Assembly: GCF_024343575.1 (NCBI RefSeq)
Contig: NZ_RJUA01000012.1
Location: 40,534 to 104,533 of the forward strand
DNA length: 64,000 nt
Source: Lacihabitans sp. LS3-19
GTDB taxonomy: Bacteria > Bacteroidota > Bacteroidia > Cytophagales > Spirosomataceae
Reading direction: 5' to 3'
Shown here: positions 1 through 7,883 of the stretch, piece by piece
Position numbering within the stretch: position 1 is the stretch's first letter
How the letters are laid out: the number at the start of each line of letters is the position of its first letter
The notes under the pieces: generated by a model
What the model was told of the DNA's origin: nothing
Database searches by the model: none
What the model saw: only the letters and a program-made list of their open reading frames with translations
Program-made: the position numbers and the translations under genes

Positions 1-145
1 TGTCTTCTACTTTGGGTCTGCCATCTGGAAAACGATCACCTTTCCATTCTCGGGTCAAAAGCAGTAAATAATCTTTGGAAATTTGTTGGGCAGTTGAGGC
101 GTATGTACCAAACAGCATACATGCCAAGATTAGCTTTTTTTTCAT
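1..145 (-). CDS. Secreted protein, N-terminal fragment (RraA-like?)
   Basis: Only the first 48 codons lie inside the window; the rest runs off the left edge. The start ATG is at 143-145 on the minus strand. Residues 1-20 form a clear signal peptide (MKKK, a hydrophobic core, then ...STAQ), so the product is exported. The mature part contains LTREWKGDRFPDGRPKVED. That wording resembles the start of secreted RraA/dimethylmenaquinone-methyltransferase-like proteins (aldolase fold) of Bacteroidota and Planctomycetes. This is family recall on about 28 residues, so the functional call is weak, while the coding call is fairly safe. Confidence 0.55.
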   Translation of the reverse strand, partial: MKKKLILACMLFGTYASTAQQISKDYLLLLTREWKGDRFPDGRPKVED

Positions 146-1486
146 TTTATTTAGGTTGAATTTTAAGATATAAAAATAAAAAACAATAAGTGTATTTCAA
201 ACATTTATTCAATTAAAATAAAGAGAGCTACTTTATTACAAGTGATTGATTTACAGTAAATTATATTAATTTAATCATTTTTATTCAAAAAATCAAATAT
301 GCCTAATTAAAAAAAGTAATTTGAAAAATAGACGATAAATTCATTTTAAAACCAAATTTTATGGAACTATTTAGAAATTAACTCCAAAATCGGACAATTT
401 CTTAGCTAAAATGATGACAAAAAACATTTAGCTAAATATCTACAAAATAAATATTTGAAAAAAATTAATGCCTTTTGCCTTAAAGATTGGTTTTTTTTAA
501 AGCAAAAATTAAACTTTAAATACTTAACATATATACTGAATTTTGACTGCTTAATACTAATCCAAAAGGATTTGTACTTTGAGTCCAAGTACAAAAATTT
601 ACGTTCGATTATATATGGGTCTGTTATTATTAAAATACATTTCTAGCTTCTAATAAGTGGCTTCTCAATATATATATTTTTGCGTTAAATAAATCTGATG
701 ATAGGTTTGTGCTACTATTAACATACTTATTAAGATGTTTTAAGAGCTATTTTGAATCATTTTTAATATTTCAATTACTAATTTTAGCTCAGAACCTCTC
801 AATCTATTATAGCAAACTGCCTTAGTATTTTGCAATTGATTAGAAATAATCATTCCAATGTAAAATAAAAGCCCAACATTCAAAACTTTGAAAAATGGAT
901 TAGCAACTTTATATGTTTAACTTATTCAAAATAAATTCATTAAGCCCCTAAACCTCCCAATTCTGGGCAAAAATCAATAGTTAGAACCGTTCGGATCTTT
1001 CTATTAAAAATTTTAAAAAACTGCAACTAAAAAAAAAGCAATCATTTCTGGATACTTTTCTGTTTGTTGCCCTAATTTCTCCAAGCTACTGGTATAATTC
1101 TATGATTAAACATGTAAGTATATATAAATTAAATAGTTTGATTTCCTTAAGATAACTTTAAAAAGTAAAAAATCTTCAAATAGCAAAATATACTAGATTA
1201 AGTTTAATAGTATTTCCCGAGCTAGACATTCAAACTCAAAGTATTTCAATTGCTGTTTGTTTTCCCAATAATTGATTTAATTTATAAGTAGATATTCAGT
1301 TTTTATACCTGTCCTATTTCTCAGGAGTGGCATAACTATTTATATTTTTCATTCAATTAGTTTTTTCAAGCTAATACAAAGTAAAATTGTTTGTAAAATT
1401 ATACAGATTGAGTCCCAGAAAGCACTTTTTCTGAAAAATAAAAGAATTCAAAGCCCAAGAATTACCGTGTATCATTTTCAGGTTGA
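146..1486. other. Gene-poor AT-rich stretch
   Basis: About 1.3 kb of very AT-rich sequence with no ORF that looks coding. The only open frames (around 406-646 on both strands) are short, rich in Phe/Lys/Tyr and overlap each other antisense, as expected from base composition. I see no tRNA, repeat or hairpin with a T-run here. It may be a decayed region, given the fragments to its right. Confidence 0.5.
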
Positions 1487-1639
1487 TTATTCTTCTGTAT
1501 AATCTGTAACAGGCCCCGAATTCAAGAAGCCATAACCTCCGCCATCCAAATCACCAGAGGCATTATGTCTTTGTTTTACACTATCTACAGCACTATGATA
1601 TGGCGAAGCCACGATATTATTTGGCTTAAGTTCTGATAT
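1487..1639 (-). pseudogene. In-frame tail behind the HMA-like ORF stop codon
   Basis: Directly after the TAA that ends the neighbouring ORF (1640-1642), the same frame stays open for exactly 50 codons to a second TAA at 1487-1489. It has no ATG of its own. The translation is soluble and protein-like: it starts ISELKPNNIVASPYHSAVDS and ends with a Gly-rich, acidic tail (DLDGGGYGFLNSG ... TDYTEE). The simplest reading is that it is the C-terminal part of the upstream protein, cut off by a nonsense mutation. Readthrough, or chance openness in AT-rich DNA, cannot be excluded. Confidence 0.4.
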
Positions 1640-1843
1640 TTAATACCCGGTATTTACAATTGCATTCTCCAATATTGCAATATCAAAAATCTCTTTTGAA
1701 GTGATCTGAACATGACTTTTTGCTGAGTCAATTTTTACTGAAATTACACCTTCAATATCAGCAAGTTTGTTTTGTAAAACTGCGGCTGATTCACCTGATT
1801 TCATGCCTATAACAAAGTATGTAGTTGAAATTAAATTTTCCAT
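1640..1843 (-). CDS. Small HMA-like domain protein without the CxxC site
   Basis: A 67-residue ORF whose whole length fits the ferredoxin-like heavy-metal-associated (HMA) fold: beta strand ISTTYFVIGM, a loop where CxxC should be (GMKSGESA), helix AAVLQNKLADIEGV, strand ISVKIDSAKSHVQITS, then helix and a final NTGY. In copper chaperones and CopZ-like domains the loop reads GMxCxxC. Here both cysteines are replaced (Ser and Ser), so metal binding by the usual site is not expected. No signal peptide is seen. The frame continues after the stop (1487-1639), so this may be the 5' part of a broken, longer gene. The HMA assignment rests on pattern reading only. Confidence 0.5.
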   Translation of the reverse strand: MENLISTTYFVIGMKSGESAAVLQNKLADIEGVISVKIDSAKSHVQITSKEIFDIAILENAIVNTGY

Positions 1844-1885
1844 AGTTTTTTTTAAGAGGCCATTTAGAACAATAATTATTTTTTT

Positions 1886-1945
1886 TCAAGACGCTTTTTT
1901 CTCCTGATACTTCTCATTAGCAATCTTTCCAGAAGCTAATTGCTT
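1886..1945 (-). pseudogene. Possible SHOCT-like fragment
   Basis: A 19-codon open stretch ending in TGA reads KQLASGKIANEKYQEKKAS. This resembles the C-terminal half of SHOCT domains, whose usual pattern is L..L...G.I...EYE..K. There is a TAA immediately upstream and no start codon, so it can only be a relic. It is short enough to be coincidence. Confidence 0.2.
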
Positions 1946-2464
1946 TTATAAAATGTGGATCAGAAATTCTTTTTTCTTTCGCTGGTCCGGCAAATCGCAG
2001 ATTGTAGCGAAAAACTAAAAGATAAGAATAATTCAAACGAACCACCAAACAAGGTGCATTGCTCAAATTGACATCCTTTTAGTATTATAAATTTAAAATC
2101 AGTTATTAATGAATGTTTCTCAAGAAGCTTATACAAATTTAGGACATAATAAATTGTTGGTATTATACAATTGTAGATAGTAGTTACATAATTCACACAC
2201 TTAAGAATGTGTTGGTGGGAAAAATACGAATTCAATGAAAAATTGCACAAGAAAATAATTTACGCTTTATCCTATAAAACTGGCTTTTACAGGAGTTTTA
2301 CGTAAAATAATAATTAAAAATATTGAGAATGTGTTAAATCATTCCAAATATTACAATTTGCATTTTAATATTAGTAAGGTGATTATAATTACAAGATTTC
2401 TGTTGCGGTATTTTAGATTTTGCAGAAATAATAATGAAGGTCTGGAATCTTGAAATGATGACTA
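1946..2464. other. Non-coding AT-rich stretch
   Basis: The one long open frame here (1960-2250, minus) reads as a Cys/Phe/Ser-rich peptide with no recognisable domain and no plausible start context, and I do not regard it as a gene. No RNA gene or repeat was recognised. Confidence 0.4.
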
Positions 2465-3367
2465 TTATTCGTTGCTAACATGAATATCTGACTTTGCGAT
2501 TTCTTTAGGCCCAACACCGCCCGAAATAAAATCCGCATAGACGCGGGTAAATTCGGCACCAAAGAAAACAATCATTGAAGAATATGAAACCCAAAGCATT
2601 ATCAAAATAATAGAACCAGCAGTGCCATATCCATCGCCTGGGTTTAATTTTCCAAAATATAATCCCAAACCGAATTTTCCTATATTAAACAGAAAGGAAG
2701 TAACGATGGAGCCAATCCAAACATGATTCCATTTTATTTTTGCATCGGGTAAAAATTTAAACATCAATGCAAACAAAATAGTAAGAATTACATAAGATAA
2801 AGCGAAATTGGCCACATGAAGTGCAATAAAAAATGATTCGGAAAAATGACCCGACAACCAATTGCCAAAAGCTGAAAGCAAAGCAGAAAAAACAAGTGAA
2901 ACAATCAATAAAAACGCCATTGTAATTATTAAACCGAAGGAAAACAAACGAATCTTGACATAACTCCAAATACCATATTTTGATTCATCAACCTTTACTT
3001 CCCATATTATATTTAATGATTTTTGAAACTGAGCAAAAACAGTTGTTGCACCCACAATCATAATAACAATTCCGATAATTGTTGCCATCACTGAGTTTTT
3101 TGCTTCGCTAGCTTGTAAAATAATATTTTGAATCTGAACGGCAGTATCAACGCCCATTGTAGAAGCAAACTGGGCAGTTATATGATTATTTATAGCTTCG
3201 TCCCCTAGAAAATACCCTACAGATGTTATGATTACCACTAGCAACCCAGGTAATGCAAAAATTGAGTAATAAGCAATTATTGCACTTTCACGAAAAGGAT
3301 CTTTTACCCACCATTTTGAAAGAGATTTTTTTAGAATACTGTAAATGTTTCTACATGAAATTTTCAT
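2465..3367 (-). CDS. YihY/BrkB family inner-membrane protein
   Basis: A 300-residue polytopic membrane protein. It shows the family hallmarks: an N-terminal amphipathic part with WWVKDPFRESAIIAYYSIFALPG leading into the first membrane helix, a conserved region around GATTVFAQFQKSLNIIWEV, and about six hydrophobic segments ending near LIMLWVSYSSMIVFFGAEF. The C-terminal FGAEFTRVYA motif is typical. The family was once called ribonuclease BN, which is now known to be a misassignment; its transport or envelope role is not settled. It stands alone, with AT-rich spacers on both sides. Length is normal for the family. Confidence 0.88.
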   Translation of the reverse strand: MKISCRNIYSILKKSLSKWWVKDPFRESAIIAYYSIFALPGLLVVIITSVGYFLGDEAINNHITAQFASTMGVDTAVQIQNIILQASEAKNSVMATIIGIVIMIVGATTVFAQFQKSLNIIWEVKVDESKYGIWSYVKIRLFSFGLIITMAFLLIVSLVFSALLSAFGNWLSGHFSESFFIALHVANFALSYVILTILFALMFKFLPDAKIKWNHVWIGSIVTSFLFNIGKFGLGLYFGKLNPGDGYGTAGSIILIMLWVSYSSMIVFFGAEFTRVYADFISGGVGPKEIAKSDIHVSNE

Positions 3368-3841
3368 TTTTCTCTTTTGTTTATGCGATTTTATGATCTA
3401 TCAACTGGAAACGAAGGTAGCTAACTATTATGAAAATGAGGAAGTTGAGCCGAAAATAAAAAATAAGTTAATTAATACTGAAATTTAAATTTTGAATAAT
3501 CGATGAAAAAAAAATGCAAAATGAATGTAGGGAGGGTAAAATCAATTATAAGGAATACCAAGAACTAAAGATTTCTATAGATTTAAAAACATATGAAGAA
3601 AATTCAAAAAAAGATAATTTATCAAATCAAATATCAGCTTATGAGAATATCTAACAAAACATATCCCTATCCTTGAAGATTTAGTTTCATTTTGTAAAAA
3701 AGTTGATGGGAAAACAAATTCTTAGTGCATTTTTTCAGAAAAACTCCATTTTTAAAATGGAAAATTGCAGCTCCGAAGTACACAATCCCTATCAAGGTTC
3801 TTTTATCAACCAGAGTGGTTTTGTAGGGTGTAAAAAACAAA
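3368..3841. other. Intergenic stretch with a doubtful small ORF
   Basis: On the plus strand an ATG at 3514 opens a 46-codon frame to 3654. The peptide is hydrophilic and begins MQNECREGKINYKEYQELK. It has ordinary amino-acid composition but no recognisable family, and could be a real small protein or the tail of a decayed one. The minus-strand frame 3667-3870 runs through the tRNA terminator hairpin and is dismissed. Confidence 0.25.
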
Positions 3842-3865
3842 AAAGAGGTTATAAATAACCTCTTT
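3842..3865 (-). terminator. Rho-independent terminator of tRNA-Asn
   Basis: An 11-bp perfect inverted repeat (AAAGAGGTTAT / ATAACCTCTTT) lies 10 nt beyond the tRNA 3' end. Read on the minus strand it is followed by a T-rich tract (TTTTTTGTTTTTT). Confidence 0.85.
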
Positions 3866-3874
3866 CCCATCTTG

Positions 3875-3950
3875 GCTCCCGAAGCTGGGCTCGAACCAGC
3901 GACCCTCTGATTAACAGTCAGATGCTCTAACCAACTGAGCTATTCAGGAG
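3875..3950 (-). tRNA. tRNA-Asn (anticodon GTT)
   Basis: Read on the minus strand the sequence folds as a standard cloverleaf. The acceptor stem pairs CTCCTGA with TCGGGAG (one T-G pair). The D-arm contains AGCTCAGTTGGTTAGAGC, the anticodon arm reads TCTGACTGTTAATCAGA with anticodon GTT, and the T-arm contains GGTTCGAGCCC. Total 76 nt. The CCA end is not fully encoded. A strong terminator follows at 3842-3865. Confidence 0.95.
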
Positions 3951-4285
3951 TGAATTATTAAATTCGTGGTGCAAAAGTAGAACGTTTTTACTTAATTGTC
4001 AAATAAATTTTATTAAAAATATTGGTTTTTTTTTAAAGTATAGTGATTCTTTGGCTTAAACATCTCAAAATTAAAACTTTAATTAGTCAATTTATTTTTT
4101 ATTAATTTTTAAGTATCTTTATTCCCTAAACCAATTCTCTCGTTTTCTTGAAATACACTTTCAAAAATATCAAAAACAGAGACGCCTTTTCTACAAAGGC
4201 TTAGTTTCCCTTTTTCTATTTTTATTTAGAACCAGCTAATCCTAGCTTGGTTTACCGTGTATTTATCTCAAACGCAAAAAAATCG
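3951..4285. other. Upstream region of tryptophanase gene
   Basis: AT-rich spacer between the leftward tRNA and the rightward tnaA, so it must carry both promoters. A short hairpin at 4184-4200 followed by a pyrimidine-rich tract precedes tnaA. No complete -33/-7 promoter could be assigned with confidence; TATCTTTA near 4115 is one mismatch from TAnnTTTG. Confidence 0.4.
4184..4200 (+). promoter_or_regulatory. Hairpin in the tnaA leader
   Basis: GCCTTT-TCTAC-AAAGGC forms a 6-bp stem with a 5-nt loop, followed by a T/C-rich tract (TTAGTTTCCCTTTTTC). It lies about 85 nt before the tnaA start. It looks like a weak terminator and could act as an attenuator. E. coli tna is controlled by a leader peptide (TnaC) with transcription termination; no TnaC-like short ORF with a Trp codon was identified here, so the parallel is only suggestive. 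Confidence 0.3.
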
Positions 4286-5656
4286 ATGAAAACAATAATA
4301 GAACCGTTTAGAATCAAATCGGTAGAACCGATATATTTTACAACCGAAACCCAACGCCAACAAAAACTCAAGGAAGTTGGCTCTAATCTCTTTGGATTAA
4401 AAGGAGACGACGTTATTATAGACCTACTGACCGACAGTGGCACTTCCGCCATGAGTGCCAAACAATGGGCTGGCATAATGGAGGGCGACGAGAGCTACGC
4501 TGGCTCACGGAGTTTCTATAGGTTTGAGGCCATGGTTAAAAAAATCACTGGTCTGCAGTACGTCATTCCTACCCATCAAGGTAGAGCGGCCGAAAAAATC
4601 CTATTTTCGATAATAGGGGGCGAAGGCGTAATCATTCCCAACAATACCCATTTTGATACCACCAGAGCCAATATTGAGTTTAGTGGAGCCAAAGCCATTG
4701 ACTTACTCAATGCCCAAGGAAAAATCCCAGACCTCATAGCATACTTCAAAGGCAATATGGACACGGCAAAACTAGATGCCTTCTTACTAGAAAATGCATC
4801 CAAAGTGCCTTTGGTAATGCTCACCATAACCAACAACTCAGGTGGTGGCCAACCCGTTGCTATGCAAAACATCAAAGACGTAAAGGCCATCTGCGATAAA
4901 TACCAAAAACCTTTGTTTTTAGATGCTTGTCGATTTGCCGAGAATGCCTATTTTATCAAAACACGTGAGGCTGGATACGAAAACAAGAGTATATTAGAAA
5001 TATGCCAAGAGATGTTTAGCTATGCCGACGGCATGACCATGAGTGCAAAAAAAGACGCCTTGGTAAACATTGGAGGTTTCTTGGCACTTAACAATACCGA
5101 ACTAGCCCAAAAATGCCGGAATGTATTGGTCGTAACCGAAGGTTTTCCTACCTACGGCGGTCTGGCTGGCAGAGACCTAGAAGCCATAGCCCAAGGCTTG
5201 GAAGAGATTCTGGACGAAAATTATTTACAATACAGAATCAGAACCATAGAATACCTCGGTGACAAATTGGTAAAAGCCGGCGTACCGCTTATTTTACCAA
5301 CTGGCGGACATGCAGTTTACCTCGACGCCAGTAAATTTTGCCCACATATCCCAAGCCACGAATTTCCAGGACAAGCCATTGCTTGTGCTCTTTATCTAAA
5401 AGGAGGCATAAGAGCCTGCGAAATAGGTTCTGTCATGTTCGGTAAAACTGATGAAAACGGCGAACCCATCGCTCCAGATTTAGAATTGGTCCGTTTGGCC
5501 ATTCCAAGAAGAGTTTATACACAAAGCCATATAGATTATGTAGCCGAAGTAATCATAGAAGTATATGAAGAACGTGAAAAGCTGAAAGGTTACAAAATAA
5601 CCCATGAGCCACCTATGTTACGTCATTTTACAGCCGAGTTTGAGGAAATAGCTTAA
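4286..5656 (+). CDS. tnaA: Tryptophanase (tryptophan indole-lyase)
   Basis: PLP-dependent beta-eliminating lyase that splits L-tryptophan into indole, pyruvate and ammonia in the cytosol. The frame is open from a TTG at 4247, but the ATG at 4286 gives the usual family start (MKTIIEPFRIKSVEPI); 456 residues is close to the 471 of E. coli TnaA. Visible landmarks are DLLTDSGTSAMS, the GDESYAGSRSFYRFE segment, THQGRAAE, and the PLP lysine motif SAKKD (about residues 253-257). The close relative tyrosine phenol-lyase shares most of these. The C-terminal LRHFTAEF has His where phenol-lyases have Phe, which favours tryptophanase. There is no tnaB-type permease next to it. It converges with arginase, with a hairpin terminator between. 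Confidence 0.9.
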   Translation: MKTIIEPFRIKSVEPIYFTTETQRQQKLKEVGSNLFGLKGDDVIIDLLTDSGTSAMSAKQWAGIMEGDESYAGSRSFYRFEAMVKKITGLQYVIPTHQGRAAEKILFSIIGGEGVIIPNNTHFDTTRANIEFSGAKAIDLLNAQGKIPDLIAYFKGNMDTAKLDAFLLENASKVPLVMLTITNNSGGGQPVAMQNIKDVKAICDKYQKPLFLDACRFAENAYFIKTREAGYENKSILEICQEMFSYADGMTMSAKKDALVNIGGFLALNNTELAQKCRNVLVVTEGFPTYGGLAGRDLEAIAQGLEEILDENYLQYRIRTIEYLGDKLVKAGVPLILPTGGHAVYLDASKFCPHIPSHEFPGQAIACALYLKGGIRACEIGSVMFGKTDENGEPIAPDLELVRLAIPRRVYTQSHIDYVAEVIIEVYEEREKLKGYKITHEPPMLRHFTAEFEEIA

Positions 5657-5661
5657 ACATA

Positions 5662-5700
5662 TTCGCCACATTTAGACCAAAGAATGTGGCGAAATTTTTA
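5662..5700 (+). terminator. Terminator downstream of tnaA
   Basis: An 11-bp perfect stem TTCGCCACATT / AATGTGGCGAA with a 10-nt loop, followed by ATTTTTA on the plus strand. It lies between the convergent tnaA and arginase genes and overlaps the arginase stop. Confidence 0.8.
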
Positions 5701-6651
5701 AAGTTGAATTTTTATTTTTTCAGTAACTCTGTCTAATATTTCAAAAGCCACCTCAGCCATTTTGTTACCTCCTGTATCCAAAAGAGGATTTACCTCCACT
5801 ATTTCCAAGCAAATCACTTTTTTAGAAGCTACAATCTCTTCCAATATTTCATTTATTTCATTCTCGTCAAAACCCTTGGCAACGGGTGTCCCAGTGCCAT
5901 TTGACACCAAATCCTTGTCCATTGAGTCTACATCAAACGATATGTAAATCATATCGCAATCTTCAAGTCGTCTCAAAGCTTCAGCAACACAAGTTTGCAA
6001 ACCTCTAAACCTTACCTCCTCGACCTTATAATTCTTAACACCAAGCTCTTCTACCACCTTGTCCTCGGCCTCTTCTGTGTCTCTAACACCAAAATACACC
6101 AAGTGCTCAGGGCTAAGCTTGGCACCGTTCAGACCAATGTTCTTCATGTTTTCCCAATAGTTTTTGGTCTCAGCTATCGGTTCATTCACCTGCAAATGTT
6201 TATTGTCCAAACCTAGAGCCGCCGCCAAAGGCATCCCATGGATATTGCCTGATGGTGAAGTATATGGCGTATGAATATCCGCATGAGCATCTATCCAAAA
6301 CACCCCCAGCGTTTTCTCAGGAAAAGCCTTCTTAATGCCGCTAATTGTTCCTAATGCCGACGAATGATCCCCCGAAAGCAAAACAGGAAAAAAGTCGGCC
6401 TTCAAATTTTTAGCAATGGCATAAGAAACCCTTACGCATTGCTCCTCCACATGCCCAATTCGCTTCGCAAAAGAGCTATGATCTTTGTCATAAATAGTCT
6501 CATTATGCGTCGGGATATCTTCAGACGGATAATCATTAAAAAAATGATTCCCTTTCACAATCGCCGCTATCTCCATGGCGTCAATTCCCAAATCAGAGCC
6601 GCGAGTACCCGCACCAATGTCAGAGCGATTTTTCAAAATTTTAATTTGCAT
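5698..6651 (-). CDS. rocF: Arginase
   Basis: Binuclear manganese ureohydrolase; arginine to ornithine plus urea. Metal-site motifs are all present in order: SGDHSSALGT (His ligand), WIDAHADIHTP (Asp-His-Asp), and ISFDVDSMDKD (Asp-Asp), with SPSGNIHGMPLA typical of true arginases rather than agmatinases, and a C-terminal EIVEVNPLLD. The open frame begins at 6675, but the Met at 6651 starts MQIKILKNRSDIGAGTRG, the family-like N-terminus; this gives 317 residues. It reads in the same direction as the hut operon some 300 nt downstream of hutG and may be expressed separately. With tnaA and hut it forms an amino-acid catabolism block. Confidence 0.9.
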   Translation of the reverse strand: MQIKILKNRSDIGAGTRGSDLGIDAMEIAAIVKGNHFFNDYPSEDIPTHNETIYDKDHSSFAKRIGHVEEQCVRVSYAIAKNLKADFFPVLLSGDHSSALGTISGIKKAFPEKTLGVFWIDAHADIHTPYTSPSGNIHGMPLAAALGLDNKHLQVNEPIAETKNYWENMKNIGLNGAKLSPEHLVYFGVRDTEEAEDKVVEELGVKNYKVEEVRFRGLQTCVAEALRRLEDCDMIYISFDVDSMDKDLVSNGTGTPVAKGFDENEINEILEEIVASKKVICLEIVEVNPLLDTGGNKMAEVAFEILDRVTEKIKIQL

Positions 6652-6809
6652 ATATGGTTTTGTTGATAATTGCAAATAATTAAATTTTACTTTTTAAGAA
6701 AACAAAACAGTCATAAATTTCTTTTCCTGACCAATAAAAGAAAAATATAATCATTTATAAGCAAAAAACGAAAATTAAATTTTTATAAAGCAATTAGTAA
6801 AATCTAATT

Positions 6810-6935
6810 TGGGCAGCCGGGCGGGCTGAAGCCACTCGCTCTTTTTGTGCGGCTAAAGCCAGCAAAAAAAGGAGCTCAAACAAAGGCTCCATCCCTGCTG
6901 CGGGGTACAGTGGTCACGGCAAACTATCTTCCGAA
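6810..6935. repeat. GC-rich intergenic element (REP/MITE-like candidate)
   Basis: About 125 nt of clearly GC-richer sequence in an AT-rich spacer between arginase and hutG. It contains two related motifs (GCGGGCTGAAGCC and GCGGCTAAAGCC), a GGAGC...GCTCC hairpin (6871-6890) and a tail CCCTGCTGCGGGGTACAGTG. The composition and nested palindromes resemble dispersed intergenic repeats of Bacteroidota. Only one copy exists in this window, so repeat status is an inference. Confidence 0.4.
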
Positions 6936-6956
6936 AAAAATCCATTGCATTTTGAA

Positions 6957-7880
6957 TCAAACATTTACCAATTCAAAAACAAAAGAAGCCGCCAATTTTG
7001 CTGTACGATTATCAATATCTAAATCAGGGTTTAACTCGGCAATGTCAAAAGCCGAAAGCTTTGGCGAACAGGCTACTTTTTTAAATATTTTTTTGAAGAA
7101 AAAATCAGGAATTAGGCCATTAAAGGCTGCCGCACTCACTCCAGGGGCAAAAGGTGCAGCAAAAACATCCAAGCAAAGTGTGACATATAAAACATCAATT
7201 ACATTTATAAAACTATCGATTTTGTCAAAAATGTCTTTCTGGTTCTCAGGGAGAATTTCATCTGCCAAAATATATTGTGTGTTGGTCCTCTCAGCCTCAT
7301 TAAACAAAGCTTTTGTATTCGAATTCGCCTGAATACCAATCGCCAAATAGGCAAAGTTTCTATCTTGTTGTGCTATTTGCCAAAAACCAGTACCCGAACT
7401 CGCCCCAATTGCAGGATCTATGGCCCGATTGTCAAAATGTGCATCGAAATTAATAATGCCAATCTTTTTATCAGGAAAAGCCAGTCTCAAGCCTGAATAA
7501 TGCCCAAACATAACTTCGTGACCTCCGCCAAAAACTATGGTTTTGGTTCTTTTTCTTTGCAAATTAGCAACCATTTCAGCCAATTCATTTTGAGCATATT
7601 CAAGTGCATTATTTTCACAAACGATATCTCCATAATCTGCCAAAGATTTTTGGCTTACTATAGGAAAATTAGCATACGCTTTTCTTAAAAAACCTGGCCC
7701 TTTTCGAGCTCCTACCCTACCCTTATTTCTTCGTACACCTTCGTCACTAGCAAAGCCTATTAGGCCAAAATCAGAGAAACTTGTATTTATCTCTCCCATA
7801 ACTATCGCTTGATGCCACCGCAGATGCTCTTCCGTTTCACCATCTATTCTTCCTGTCCATTGACTTGGTTTTTGATGCAT
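6957..7880 (-). CDS. hutG: Formimidoylglutamase
   Basis: Last step of histidine degradation in this pathway version: N-formimidoyl-glutamate to glutamate plus formamide. It is a 307-residue member of the arginase/ureohydrolase superfamily. Metal-site motifs are GGGHEVMFGH, INFDAHFDNR and LCLDVFAAPFAPG. In the last motif the first of the two usual aspartates appears as Cys (TLCLD instead of S.DxD), a variant I associate with HutG-like members. The N-terminal WTGRIDGETEEHLRWHQ is typical of HutG. The start is 3 nt after the hutI stop, so it is translated as the last gene of the hut operon. Confidence 0.9.
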   Translation of the reverse strand: MHQKPSQWTGRIDGETEEHLRWHQAIVMGEINTSFSDFGLIGFASDEGVRRNKGRVGARKGPGFLRKAYANFPIVSQKSLADYGDIVCENNALEYAQNELAEMVANLQRKRTKTIVFGGGHEVMFGHYSGLRLAFPDKKIGIINFDAHFDNRAIDPAIGASSGTGFWQIAQQDRNFAYLAIGIQANSNTKALFNEAERTNTQYILADEILPENQKDIFDKIDSFINVIDVLYVTLCLDVFAAPFAPGVSAAAFNGLIPDFFFKKIFKKVACSPKLSAFDIAELNPDLDIDNRTAKLAASFVFELVNV

Positions 7881-7883
7881 AAT

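Noticed and set aside
406..646. Two overlapping short ORFs on opposite strands
   Set aside because: Composition-driven open frames in AT-rich DNA, mutually antisense, no recognisable motif.
1960..2250. 96-codon ORF on the minus strand
   Set aside because: Cys/Phe/Ser-rich, no start context or family resemblance.
3667..3870. 67-codon ORF on the minus strand
   Set aside because: It is read through the tRNA terminator hairpin; most likely chance.
4286..5656. Tyrosine phenol-lyase instead of tryptophanase
   Set aside because: The C-terminal LRHF has the His of tryptophanases where phenol-lyases have Phe.
6847..7332. 161-codon plus-strand ORF
   Set aside because: Runs antisense to hutG and through the GC-rich intergenic element; a shadow frame.
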